From NCBI RefSeq assembly GCF_030512175.1, contig NZ_JAULBL010000002.1:161689-225688 (forward strand): a stretch of 64,000 bases of DNA, read 5' to 3'. Origin of the DNA: Paeniglutamicibacter sulfureus (GTDB taxonomy: Bacteria; Actinomycetota; Actinomycetes; Actinomycetales; Micrococcaceae). The position numbers and the translations under genes were made by a program. Positions 34,298 through 42,805 of this stretch are shown in pieces; positions within the stretch are counted from its first letter, which is position 1; each line of letters opens with the position of its first letter. The notes under the pieces were generated by a model. That model was not told where the DNA came from. It saw nothing but the letters and a program-made list of their open reading frames with translations, and did no database searches.

Positions 34298-34714
34298 GCC
34301 TCTATCTTAAATGTTCATCCGCAAGAAGTCCAGGCGGATGCCATCCCGCGCTAATGGCGCTCGACTTGACTATTCCTTACCCGACCATTAATCATCGCTC
34401 ATATTCGATTCAGGGTTCGCGCTGGGGTGGTTGGCGTGGTGAATACCATAGTCACATGTCGGCCGGACTACGTCCCGACTGCGTAGCCCCTCGACCACAG
34501 GTTTCCCCCACCTAAGGTTGAACCCCCGAGATCCTTTTTCGTTGGCCTGCTGAGACCTCATCAAACGAACTTTTGCCAAGAGAACGAAGTTCCGTTCGAG
34601 TCGAGAAAGCGACACAGCTGTGCCTCACAACTTCGGAAAGTGATTACAGGCCCCAACACGAAAGGGTCTGTTTGATGACCGCTGGAAGAGGAGCGATGAA
34701 TTCTTGATCTGTTC
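34298..34714. other. Intergenic region with no convincing gene
   Basis: About 420 bases before the methyltransferase promoter side. A short minus-strand frame (34388-34615) exists but has no ribosome site or recognised domain. Nothing else was seen. Confidence 0.35.
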
Positions 34715-35671
34715 CTATGGTGTGGAATCGAGCGAGACGATCGGCGTCGGCACGACAATCAGTGCTTTGTCGCGTGCCGTGAGCTTGAGGGCAGGGCATC
34801 GTCCTTTGGGGACGGTTACTACTCGGGGAATCTCCAGAGTCCCTCCGACAATCTGTCCCGAAAGGATAGTAGGGCAGGTGGACGGGACACCCGCGGCTTT
34901 CGCGTCCTGCACATAGATTTGTGCAGGAATCGCTTCCTTGATCTCGGAAGGTACAGTCGCTGGCCCCAAGACGGGTGCAAGGGCGAAGATGAAGATTCCG
35001 GCCAAAAACATGATTGATATCCCGGGCCCCCTCTTGATTAGACGCTGATATGCATCACGTCTCTGCCAGTAACCCGCAGCCGCTTCAAGTCGCCCGATTC
35101 GGAACGATGCGCCGGCACGTTCAGCTTCGATCCAAGCGATGTCGGAGGGCGACTCGGGATCCAGATCACGGCCACCCCAGCTCGAGTGTTCTTTTCGCCT
35201 AAGGCGATCCAGCGCTCGGCCCGTTCCTACGAGGCCATCCGTGTACAGTGCCGTTATCGTTTTGGATTCTCCCAGCAGCGAGGTGCGTCGTTCATACACC
35301 CAGCGGAGTATTGGAGGCAGGGACTCCAGGTCGTCTGACGCATCTAGGTCGGCGGAGTTCTCGGCTTTAACGTCGAGCTCGGTATTAGATAGGTCTGTCA
35401 CCGTCGGAGTGTCTACTGCGAGCACTCGCGCGGCACCGAAGAGCACGCTCCCGACGGCAGTCAAGGCGCCTACAGCGCCGACCGTAGCCAGAAGGGCAGC
35501 CCAGAGTTGTAAGTTTTGAAGGGAAGTGAGCTGAAGGCCGGCGACGATGGCTACAGCAATAGCCCCTGCTGAAGCAACCAGCCACTTTAGTGTGCTGGCA
35601 AGATTATCGGACCTCGCTCCAAAGTGGTCTCCGGGTGGGGGCGGCATTGGAGTCGATGTAGGAATATCCAA
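34715..35671 (-). CDS. Membrane protein of unknown function
   Basis: A 318-residue protein with two neighbouring membrane helices (about 28-80), a cytoplasmic domain of about 140 residues, and a third helix (about 222-242) followed by an outer domain with two cysteines. The start TTG 35671 is supported by GAAGGAG 6 bases upstream. It is divergent from the Phd-like antitoxin gene and shares its promoter region. Two-helix membrane proteins are common effectors in defence islands, but there is no specific evidence here. Confidence 0.6.
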   Translation of the reverse strand: MDIPTSTPMPPPPGDHFGARSDNLASTLKWLVASAGAIAVAIVAGLQLTSLQNLQLWAALLATVGAVGALTAVGSVLFGAARVLAVDTPTVTDLSNTELDVKAENSADLDASDDLESLPPILRWVYERRTSLLGESKTITALYTDGLVGTGRALDRLRRKEHSSWGGRDLDPESPSDIAWIEAERAGASFRIGRLEAAAGYWQRRDAYQRLIKRGPGISIMFLAGIFIFALAPVLGPATVPSEIKEAIPAQIYVQDAKAAGVPSTCPTILSGQIVGGTLEIPRVVTVPKGRCPALKLTARDKALIVVPTPIVSLDSTP

Positions 35672-35693
35672 GTGGGTCTCCTTCGTTTAGACC

Positions 35694-35713
35694 GTACTAC
35701 ATATGTACTACAT
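35694..35713. promoter_or_regulatory. Operator-like repeats upstream of the antitoxin gene
   Basis: GTACTACAT occurs twice (35694-35702, 35705-35713), and TACATATGTA (35698-35707) is a perfect palindrome between the divergent genes. Phd/YefM proteins repress their own promoters through such palindromes. Confidence 0.5.
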
Positions 35714-35767
35714 GTGCTAGCCTCATATTTTTAGAGGGGTTTGCTGTAAACGAGAAGGGAGTACAAG

Positions 35768-36052
35768 ATGGCGGTCGTTTCTCGGGTGGCGAGTTCGCAC
35801 ACGTACAACATGCGTGAGCTGAACCAGAACACTGCAAAGGTAATTCAGGAGATCAACGAATCGGGAGAACCAGCGCTCATCACTCGCCAAGGCCGGCCCG
35901 TGGCTCTCATAACACCGTTGGCGAATGAGCGCGTTGAGGCTGCCGTGCTTGGTGCCGTGCTGGATTCTGTTGCCCAATTGAATGGCGATGAATCTCTCAG
36001 TGAGGTCCAGAATACGGAAGAGGTAGCACGGGAGTTGGGCATCAACTATTAA
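35768..36052 (+). CDS. Phd/YefM-type antitoxin
   Basis: A 94-residue protein with the Phd N-terminal fold: YNMRELNQNTAKVIQEINESGEPALITRQGRPVALITPL. It neutralises a ribonuclease toxin and represses its own promoter (family knowledge). The C-terminus is acidic, as expected for toxin binding. Start ATG 35768 after GGGAG. Its last 11 bases overlap a convergent toxin-like gene, whereas in classical pairs the toxin follows on the same strand. Confidence 0.8.
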   Translation: MAVVSRVASSHTYNMRELNQNTAKVIQEINESGEPALITRQGRPVALITPLANERVEAAVLGAVLDSVAQLNGDESLSEVQNTEEVARELGINY

Positions 36053-36431
36053 TATGGCTCCTTGCGAGGAGTCGGAGAAGGTCGTCATTGGAGATGACGC
36101 GTACGATTACGAGTCCAGGATGCTGCTTGAGGTTAATCTGCTCGTCTACCGTCAACTCGCGATAGACCAAGCAATGGTCACATGACTGATTGCTGAATTC
36201 GTCTACACCATCGAGATTGAATGAGAGATAGCCAGCGAGCTCGGATACCCAAATGCAGCGTCTGAATCGGCCATCCGTAACACCATCCAGTTGGCCCTCT
36301 ATGGCATCATCGGCGTGAGGGCGCAGGTCGCGATCGGCTATCCGCATGATCTGCGCTGCGACCGATGAGTCGCCGATAGCCCGGAGATCCTCTTTCGCAG
36401 GGTTTGACCAAACTGGCACGAGCACAGTCAA
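36042..36431 (-). CDS. RelE/ParE-like toxin candidate
   Basis: About 129 residues. WSNPAKEDLRAIGDSSVAAQIMRIADRDL and the later FRRCIWVSELAGYLSFNL and CLVYRELTVDEQINL could form a RelE-like fold of helices and beta strands, though the family is not clear. The start is uncertain: TTG 36431 or GTG codons at 36425 and 36419. It converges on the antitoxin gene with an 11-base overlap, so expression would be antisense to it. It could also be an unrelated interaction partner. Confidence 0.5.
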   Translation of the reverse strand: MTVLVPVWSNPAKEDLRAIGDSSVAAQIMRIADRDLRPHADDAIEGQLDGVTDGRFRRCIWVSELAGYLSFNLDGVDEFSNQSCDHCLVYRELTVDEQINLKQHPGLVIVRVISNDDLLRLLARSHINS

Positions 36432-37053
36432 TCAGATCAGGACGCTTTCGTGAAGCAATCGGGATGATCTGCTAACGCGTCGCCGGTTCCGTGTTTGGTT
36501 TGGTCTCCTTGCATCAACCTAACTACCAAGCCCCAACTACATCTCGTCAAAGGATCCTTTGATACGATCTTCAGCTGGACCGGAGAGTGAAGCTTATGGC
36601 GCGCAGAATCCAGCGGAAGAGGCACTCTTGGCCGTTCCAAGCAATGTGTCCGACACTCATCCGTCGCAACCAGGCCGACCACGGCTTTATATTAAGACAC
36701 CGGTCTGTGATGCCGAGGCAGCGATTGCACTGTTGCGATCGAATGGCGGATAGCCCTTGACGGTACGGGTGTTCCTGGCAGGTGTATCATCTAGGCATAT
36801 TTGCCACTTAGGGAATTTTTCGATGAGTACCCTAAATTGCAACGTGACCCATGTACTTGAGCATCCTCCTTGGAGCACCTGACGCCGAAGGAATTCGATC
36901 TAATCGACCAGGATGAAAAGTCCGACTGGATACCCGACACTGTTGCCCACAAAATAGCGGCATGAACCCGGTGGTGTTTAACCATGAGGACAGTGTCTTG
37001 ACAGTTATCTCGGCGGAATCTCAGATCCAACACCGATTTCCTGCAGAGTCGTG
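36432..37053. other. Intergenic region with degraded sequence
   Basis: About 620 bases of lower GC. Several short frames occur (for example 36559-36753) but have no ribosome site, and none resembles a known family. It is probably remnants of earlier insertions. Confidence 0.35.
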
Positions 37054-38088
37054 CTAGAGGCCGGCTTTTCTCTTTGCCGCACTCAATGCTTTAGCCTTGG
37101 CGGTCTTAAGCGTTTGGGTTTTCACCGATTTGGTGATCTTTGCTTTCGCTTTTGCTTTGGCGGCCGATTTCACCTTTGTGGTGATCTTCGCTTTCGCTTT
37201 GCTGGTTGCCTTAGCATCAACCTTAGCTCGGGCAGACTTTACCGCCTGATCCGCAGCGACTGTGGCTGCCTTCGTGGCAGTGGTCGCCGCAGCTGCATTT
37301 GCTGCCGCCTGGGATACCTTGCTGGTTGCTGCCTTCGTAGCTGTTCCGGACACCGTAAGCTTATTGATCGATTCCTTCGCAGTATGGGTCACTTTATGCG
37401 TCCTTGTGACCGTCTGGCTGGCCTTCGCAGTGTATGTTTTGCCCTTGCGCTTGTACGTGGCGTTCGCATTCGCAGTGTAGGAGGCCGAAGCTGTGTGTGA
37501 AGCAGACTTCGTTGAGGAGTAAGTCGTTGCCTTGGTGACCTTCTTAGTGGCGGTGGCCCTGAACCGCTGGCCTGTGCCTACATCTTTCCCATTCCAATTG
37601 AACTCAAAATATGAGGTGTCCACATATCGAGGCACTGGAGTGCACCAGGTCGCAGTTTTACACAATGAACCTGCAGGGTAGTCGACGGTCAGAGCGAGCT
37701 CATATTTCCCGTAGGGGAAGTTCTTGCCGCTAACCGCCAAAGTCGTTTTCATGCTCGCCAAGTAGAAGCTGTCAAAAGGTTCTGTACTGGCGTACGTAGT
37801 AGGTGACAGCTTGCCTGTAGACAGATTCTTGATCTTCGCCGTAACCCTACCGGTGCGTGCGTACAAGGCGTCGTCCATGTTGTGCCACCTGTGGCTATAG
37901 AACCAAATAGTTGAGCACTCAGCGGTAGACGAAGAATTTTTCTTGCAGTTGCCCCAATTTTCTTCATGGACACTCAGCTGCGCTGGCTGGGTGTAGTCGA
38001 TCGTTGAAGCGCTTGCCGGTGCCGTACCGACAATGAGACCCGCGAAGACAAATAAAGGCACCAACAGAGACGTGACGATTTTGCGAAT
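37054..38088 (-). CDS. Secreted protein with histone-like Lys/Ala-rich tail
   Basis: A 344-residue exported protein. Read from an ATT codon at 38088, it begins with a textbook signal peptide (RKIVTSLLVPLFVFAG, cleavage after ASA). GGGGGA lies 6 bases upstream of that ATT, and a stop lies just before. TTG 38064 is the conventional alternative but loses the positive n-region. The mature part has four cysteines and a beta-rich domain (about 30-180), then about 160 residues of Lys/Ala/Thr repeats (KAKAKITTKVKSAAKAKAKA). It is very basic and likely binds polyanions such as DNA or the cell wall. Confidence 0.65.
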   Translation of the reverse strand: MRKIVTSLLVPLFVFAGLIVGTAPASASTIDYTQPAQLSVHEENWGNCKKNSSSTAECSTIWFYSHRWHNMDDALYARTGRVTAKIKNLSTGKLSPTTYASTEPFDSFYLASMKTTLAVSGKNFPYGKYELALTVDYPAGSLCKTATWCTPVPRYVDTSYFEFNWNGKDVGTGQRFRATATKKVTKATTYSSTKSASHTASASYTANANATYKRKGKTYTAKASQTVTRTHKVTHTAKESINKLTVSGTATKAATSKVSQAAANAAAATTATKAATVAADQAVKSARAKVDAKATSKAKAKITTKVKSAAKAKAKAKITKSVKTQTLKTAKAKALSAAKRKAGL

Positions 38089-38444
38089 GGTAATTCCCCC
38101 AAATTAGTAGCACAAGTCATGTTGACCTGAATGAATCTACAGGATGAGCGCCGTGGCCGATGGAACGATGACATCCGTCCAGGATCGAGATGTCGATCAA
38201 TAACCGTCAGCAATAAAGCAGGAGCGGATAGGTTCTTTGTTCCTGCTGCTTTCTTCTGTTGGAGCCTAAAGCACTGGACCAAAATGACCAGATATCCCTG
38301 AATGCCTTGGCACCCATTGAACATATGGCCAGGCATGCCCTTAACTTTCTTGGAGATCCCGGGAGACAAGAAATTGCCCATCTGGGGTATACCTCAGCCT
38401 GACGTCAGGTCTGCGCATCGAGAGCGTGAGGAATAAACCCTGTA

Positions 38445-38491
38445 TGCCATTTTCAGAAAACGACTGCACCGAATATCGGAAGTCGTCTGCA
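38445..38491 (+). mobile_element. Orphan Tn402/Tn5053-type terminal repeat
   Basis: TGCCATTTTCAGAAAACGAC (38445-38464) then TGCACC (38465-38470) closely resembles the outer end of Tn402/Tn5053 elements. It is followed by a second GAAG...CTGCAC repeat (38480-38491) as in their subterminal transposase sites. The outward end is on the left, so the element would extend to the right. I found no matching opposite end, and no tni genes lie close by. Comparison is from memory of the published ends. Confidence 0.6.
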
Positions 38492-38518
38492 CAGACGTGA
38501 GACAAAAATCGTGACAAA

Positions 38519-40279
38519 TTATCGGCTGCTCAGGCCTCTATCCTCAGCCGGCTGTGGGTCATGGTCGGAAGCGCCCAACCGGCTGAAGATCATGCCCATG
38601 ACCATGCCGTAGGTATCTCGTTCCCATTTTGGGTGATCAAGCGGCAGTCCTATGGTGGACATAAATTGATCAAGTCCTAGGCCTGGATTCCGTTGCCTCC
38701 ACATTTTCAAAATATCGAACACATCGTGTCCTTCTTCGAAAGCGTTCTCGAGGATCAGAAGATCCCTGAGCGTAATCAGCGCCAACGAGCTGCATGAATC
38801 TCCAGATAGGGCGGAATACTCCGCGGTTCTTTCCTCAATATGGGATTGAGCAAACTGATTCCAAGGCAACCCCCGGGATGACGTCAGCACCAACGGAATG
38901 AAATTGGTCCGATGCACTTTGTTTCTCAGGGATCTCCCTGCTTCCTCTTTCCACAGGTTGATTGTGGAATCCAGTTGCCCTGCCTTGCGGTCCGTAAGCA
39001 CGATTCCAAGTTCTTTATCAAGCAGAGCTGCATCCACGCGACCATTGACAACCGGATCTGGAATTGCTCGATCGGTTACTTCCACCAACAACAAGTCGTT
39101 CCCGGATTTGACTGCAAAATCGCAAACACTAGGGGTCTTCTTTCTACTCTTCTGGAACCTCAGTTGCAGCTCACTTTCGGCAAAGACCCGTCCGGATGTC
39201 TTTGCGAATATTCGACGCAAGATAACGCCGACCTCGTATTCAAGGAGCTGATTGGTTGCTGAACGAAATGCTGCATCACGCTTTGTCCCGCATTGTTCAT
39301 CGAACTTTTTTAGGTGAGCACTCACATCAAAAAATGTGACATCGCTCAGGGCTCGTTGGAGGAGATAGTTTGTGCGTAACACCAGCAACTCTCCAGATGT
39401 GAGCTTCACAAGTGGGAACCGGCGCAGTTCATTGAACGCATACTGAGAGCGCTGGCCATGAGATTTTTGGCCAATTTTACGACGCAGAGATTCCAGGGAG
39501 ATGGATGTCGCATCTAGGAAGTAGTCGGTAACCTCGGCAGAAAACCCAAGCCAAGTGAAAAAGTCGGGGGGAAAACGGACAATCCCTTTCACTGAACCCT
39601 GCGCGTACAAACTCATAGCAATGGCGGCGAAGTCTTCTATCTCGATGCCAGTAGCTTCAAGAAATAAATCCCTGGGCTGACCCCCCACAGCTCGTGCCGT
39701 TTTCGCGCCTCCTGGCCACGATTTCAGCCATGCATTGTGGGTCCATGCCAGTTGATGCCCCACAGAGACTGAACGATTGAAATGCAAATTCGCGATTACC
39801 TCAGAAGCCAGTCCTGCATCTGATCCTCCCCAGGGTGCGCCGTGCCTGACTGAGCCGGATTCGTCACCGATACCCAGCAGGCATTGAAAAATGATGTCGA
39901 TACCGGACAAGTCACCGGTGCCTGGTCCCTCGGGGGAGTGTGTGAGGCTTTCACCCGCTGCGAGTAATAAAAGTTGAGGAGCGAGAAGCGTACTTCGGAG
40001 ACCTAGGGTAGCCAAAAGTCGTGCCCGTAGTTTTGGTTCTTGAACTCGGTCGGCCCATCTTTTGTCTGGAGTACTTATTTCCTTGGATGCAGTATCGACG
40101 TCGTTCAGCATTTGGGCAATCAATTTGAGGGCTTGCTCTGCGCTTATCTGTTCCCATAGGGTGATCCGTTGGGCAAGTGTTATTGGCGAGCCCAGCACTT
40201 CAGTTGCTGTTGCATAGACACGGGCCCACGGTTCACGGGGAGCGCCTTCCCAGTACTTAGGTCGGCTAGAAGTAGACAT
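38519..40279 (-). CDS. Unknown large protein with possible PD-(D/E)xK nuclease core
   Basis: A 586-residue soluble protein. In the middle-to-late part, ESELQLRFQKSRKKTPSVC is followed by DFAVKSGNDLLLVEVTDR, giving a Glu...Asp...ExT pattern like the core of PD-(D/E)xK nucleases with a variant last residue. The N-terminal 300 residues are helical and unrecognised. Start ATG 40279 follows AGGTG. It is divergent from the Ser/Thr kinase gene with about 430 bases between them. A joint defence role is inferred and not shown. Confidence 0.6.
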   Translation of the reverse strand: MSTSSRPKYWEGAPREPWARVYATATEVLGSPITLAQRITLWEQISAEQALKLIAQMLNDVDTASKEISTPDKRWADRVQEPKLRARLLATLGLRSTLLAPQLLLLAAGESLTHSPEGPGTGDLSGIDIIFQCLLGIGDESGSVRHGAPWGGSDAGLASEVIANLHFNRSVSVGHQLAWTHNAWLKSWPGGAKTARAVGGQPRDLFLEATGIEIEDFAAIAMSLYAQGSVKGIVRFPPDFFTWLGFSAEVTDYFLDATSISLESLRRKIGQKSHGQRSQYAFNELRRFPLVKLTSGELLVLRTNYLLQRALSDVTFFDVSAHLKKFDEQCGTKRDAAFRSATNQLLEYEVGVILRRIFAKTSGRVFAESELQLRFQKSRKKTPSVCDFAVKSGNDLLLVEVTDRAIPDPVVNGRVDAALLDKELGIVLTDRKAGQLDSTINLWKEEAGRSLRNKVHRTNFIPLVLTSSRGLPWNQFAQSHIEERTAEYSALSGDSCSSLALITLRDLLILENAFEEGHDVFDILKMWRQRNPGLGLDQFMSTIGLPLDHPKWERDTYGMVMGMIFSRLGASDHDPQPAEDRGLSSR

Positions 40280-40712
40280 TCGGCACACCTAACTTTCTTG
40301 TTCGTTTATGGAAGTGGAAGGCAATCCATTTTCGTACTATTTTCGATGGTCTGCACGATGGGCTATTCTCCTTCCAGTTGTGCCCCGGGAATGCCAAGAG
40401 ACTCTGCTCCACGTCATTGGCGGAAAGTAGGCCCCGGCTGAAGCCCCCTCGTATGATCCTTTAGCCACATGGGATTGAAGACCGGCAGCATGGCGAGGTA
40501 GGCGGGAAGCATCTGGCGGTGGGGGTTACCTCCGTCATTTTCGCGGCGGGAGGTCTCCCTTTGTTCCGTCCAGCGATCAGTCTTGACGAGGAACCCGGCG
40601 TAGTTGGCTGACCGGACCTGATCGGAGTCGTTGCTGAAGGTCATATCCCTAACCCCGCTGTAAGTTCGCTGGTGGGGGTAGTGGCCCGACTGGGGTCTCT
40701 TATGCTTGGGTC
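40280..40712. other. Region between the divergent nuclease-like and kinase genes
   Basis: About 430 bases. A 76-codon minus-strand frame (40414-40644, MTFSNDSDQVRSANYAGFLV) is possible but has a poor ribosome site and no known family; it may be a remnant. Promoters for both flanking genes must lie here, but I see no consensus hexamers. Confidence 0.3.
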
Positions 40713-41888
40713 ATGGTGTCCGTAGAAGAAGAACGCTTGAAGCGGTTCTTGAAACAGTATGATTCGCGTGAGGTTGATCAAACCTACATCCAGCTCTACC
40801 TAAAACTCCACGACGAGACGCGAGTATTTGCTTCGATCCACGAACGTTTGGACACGGAGTTTGAGTGGATGAATTTCAAGGCGCGAAACGGGGGACACTT
40901 TAACGCCCAGAATAGCCGTAATCTAATCGAGCTCATCGAAGAAATCACTAACCTAAATAAGGCACTGATTCGTGTCGGTAAGTCTTTGGTGATTGATTCG
41001 GAATACCGACGAGTTCTCGAAGGTTCAAAACTATGGCTGGTTTCGAGCGGCGGAAGCCCGATCCCCGATGGTTTCACTCCAGTAGAAGTGGAGAAGTACG
41101 CAGCGGTCTTCTCGCTTGAGGATAAAACCGTGGTGCTTGAGGATCGAACCCGTGTGGAACTTAAAATGGTAGGTAGCGGAGCATTCGCCGATGTCTTCAA
41201 ATTCACTGATCCGAACCATGGAATTCCCATTGCCAAGAAGAAGCTGAAGCGAGAATCGAATAATCGTGAGGTAGAACGCTTTCGCCGCGAGTTTGAGATC
41301 ATGAAAAAGCTGAGCTTCCCCTACATCGTGGAGGTCTATCGCTTTGACGAGGCGGAGATGTCCTACACGATGGAATACTGCGATGAGACCTTGGAAAATT
41401 ATGTGGGTCGGCGAAACAACCAGGAGAGTTTCGATTTCGGTGTGCGGCGGAGAATAGCCCTCCAGTTCCTATACGGCTTGAACTACATCCACTTCAAGGG
41501 CAACTGCCATCGTGATTTGAGCGTGAAGAATGTTTTGCTCAAGGTTTACGAAGGTACAGCGGTACTCGTTAAGCTGTCGGACTTTGGACTAGCGAAAGAA
41601 CGAGGTTCAGACTTCACCCAAACTGAGACGGAGCTCAAAGGAACACGGTTGGATCCTGCCGTGAGCAAGTTCGGAGAATTTATGCCCGTAAATGACATCT
41701 ACTCGGTGGGTTTTATCTTGTCCTTTATCTTTAAGGGAGTAAAGCATTTGGTAGCCGGTACATCAGGACTCGCGCAGATCGTTCAGAAATGTTCCCATTC
41801 GGATCCCTCAGCGAGATACCAGACGGTAGCTGAGCTGATCCGCGAGATTGAGGCCCTCACTCCCGAAACCAAAAGCACTCCGGCCTAG
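40713..41888 (+). CDS. Eukaryotic-like Ser/Thr protein kinase
   Basis: A 391-residue cytoplasmic kinase without membrane segments. Residues about 1-130 form a helical unknown domain. The kinase domain spans about 145-380: glycine loop VGSGAFADVFKF, Lys in PIAKKKLK, catalytic HRDLSVKNVLL, DFGLAKE. It lacks the PASTA and membrane parts of growth-control PknB kinases. Soluble kinases of this kind serve in phage defence (Stk2-like abortive infection). Beside HEPN, R-M and TA genes that role is reasonable but inferred. Confidence 0.8.
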   Translation: MVSVEEERLKRFLKQYDSREVDQTYIQLYLKLHDETRVFASIHERLDTEFEWMNFKARNGGHFNAQNSRNLIELIEEITNLNKALIRVGKSLVIDSEYRRVLEGSKLWLVSSGGSPIPDGFTPVEVEKYAAVFSLEDKTVVLEDRTRVELKMVGSGAFADVFKFTDPNHGIPIAKKKLKRESNNREVERFRREFEIMKKLSFPYIVEVYRFDEAEMSYTMEYCDETLENYVGRRNNQESFDFGVRRRIALQFLYGLNYIHFKGNCHRDLSVKNVLLKVYEGTAVLVKLSDFGLAKERGSDFTQTETELKGTRLDPAVSKFGEFMPVNDIYSVGFILSFIFKGVKHLVAGTSGLAQIVQKCSHSDPSARYQTVAELIREIEALTPETKSTPA

Positions 41889-41996
41889 AATAGGAAGGTG
41901 CTAACAGAAGGTGGGCCTCTCAACATTTCTGTTATCGGCTCCAGATAGCCGAGACATCTTGTTGCCTGGTAATGCGACTTTCCCTGTTTTCGTTGC

Positions 41997-42569
41997 TTAG
42001 ATCGACCGTTGAACAATTCGGTACACCGTGCTTCTGGCGACGCCGAACAGTTCCGAGATTTCCGCGCTGGTGTGCTTGCCTCCGTGGTGGAGGGCTACGA
42101 GGTGTTTTTCCTGGGCGGGTGTGAGCTTGGGTTGTTTGCCGCGGAGCCGGCCCTTGGCCTTGGCGATCTGCATTCCTTCCCTGGTTCTTGCGCGGATGAG
42201 GTCGGACTCGAACTCGGCGACCATGGCCAGTACGTTGAACAACAGCCGGCCGACGGGGTCGGTGGGGTCATGGACGTTCCCACCGAGGCTGAGCCTGATG
42301 TTCGTTTTGGTGAGGTCCTCGACGATGTCCCTTGCGTCGGGCAGGGAGCGGGCGAGCCGGTCGAGCTTGGTGACCACCAGGGTGTCTCCGGCCCGGCACG
42401 CGGCGAGGGCTTGGTTCAGCCCGGGGCGTTCGCGGTTCCTGCCGGTGAGCCCGTGGTCGACGTAGATCAGCTCGTCCGGGACGCCGAGGGCTTTGAGTCC
42501 GGCTTGCTGCGAGGCGAGGTCCTGTTGGTTGGTGGAGACGCGGGCGTACCCGACCAGATGCGATGACAT
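41997..42569 (-). CDS. Serine recombinase (resolvase/invertase family)
   Basis: A 190-residue recombinase with catalytic Ser12 (GYARVSTNQQDLASQ), the arginine cluster KLDRLARS, and a C-terminal HTH (TSAEISELFGVARSTVYRIV). It starts at ATG 42569. It lies just outside the left end of the nhaA-sulP transposon and belongs to an older element or to plasmid multimer resolution. It is only distantly similar to the resolvase at 46629. Confidence 0.9.
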   Translation of the reverse strand: MSSHLVGYARVSTNQQDLASQQAGLKALGVPDELIYVDHGLTGRNRERPGLNQALAACRAGDTLVVTKLDRLARSLPDARDIVEDLTKTNIRLSLGGNVHDPTDPVGRLLFNVLAMVAEFESDLIRARTREGMQIAKAKGRLRGKQPKLTPAQEKHLVALHHGGKHTSAEISELFGVARSTVYRIVQRSI

Positions 42570-42660
42570 GAATCGAGTGTAGCGTTTGTGCCACCTTCAC
42601 CGGGCTTTATTGCGGGCGGGGCATGCGCGAATCTGAGGACTGCCTAAATCCTTGAATTTT

Positions 42661-42691
42661 CAATGTTTGTGAATCGCAGCGATAAATGGCG
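42661..42691 (+). repeat. Left end of the Tn552-like transposon with target duplication
   Basis: The target duplication CAATG (42661-42665) precedes TTTGTGAATCGCAGCGATAA... (42666-42691). The opposite end (49591-49616) matches it at 21 of 26 positions in inverted orientation, with TAAATGGCG identical, and CAATG recurs at 49617-49621. Confidence 0.85.
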
Positions 42692-42805
42692 GGTTTCTCT
42701 GATCGTTATGTGGCGCGTTGAAGAACATGGAGTGCGGTCGGTAGGGATTGGGAGGTGTCGTCCGTGGCCGGCTTGCGGCCACGGACGGCGGATTCTTGGC
42801 GGGAA

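Noticed and set aside
34388-34615. Short minus-strand frame upstream of the methyltransferase
   Set aside because: No ribosome site and no recognisable domain; composition is not clearly coding.
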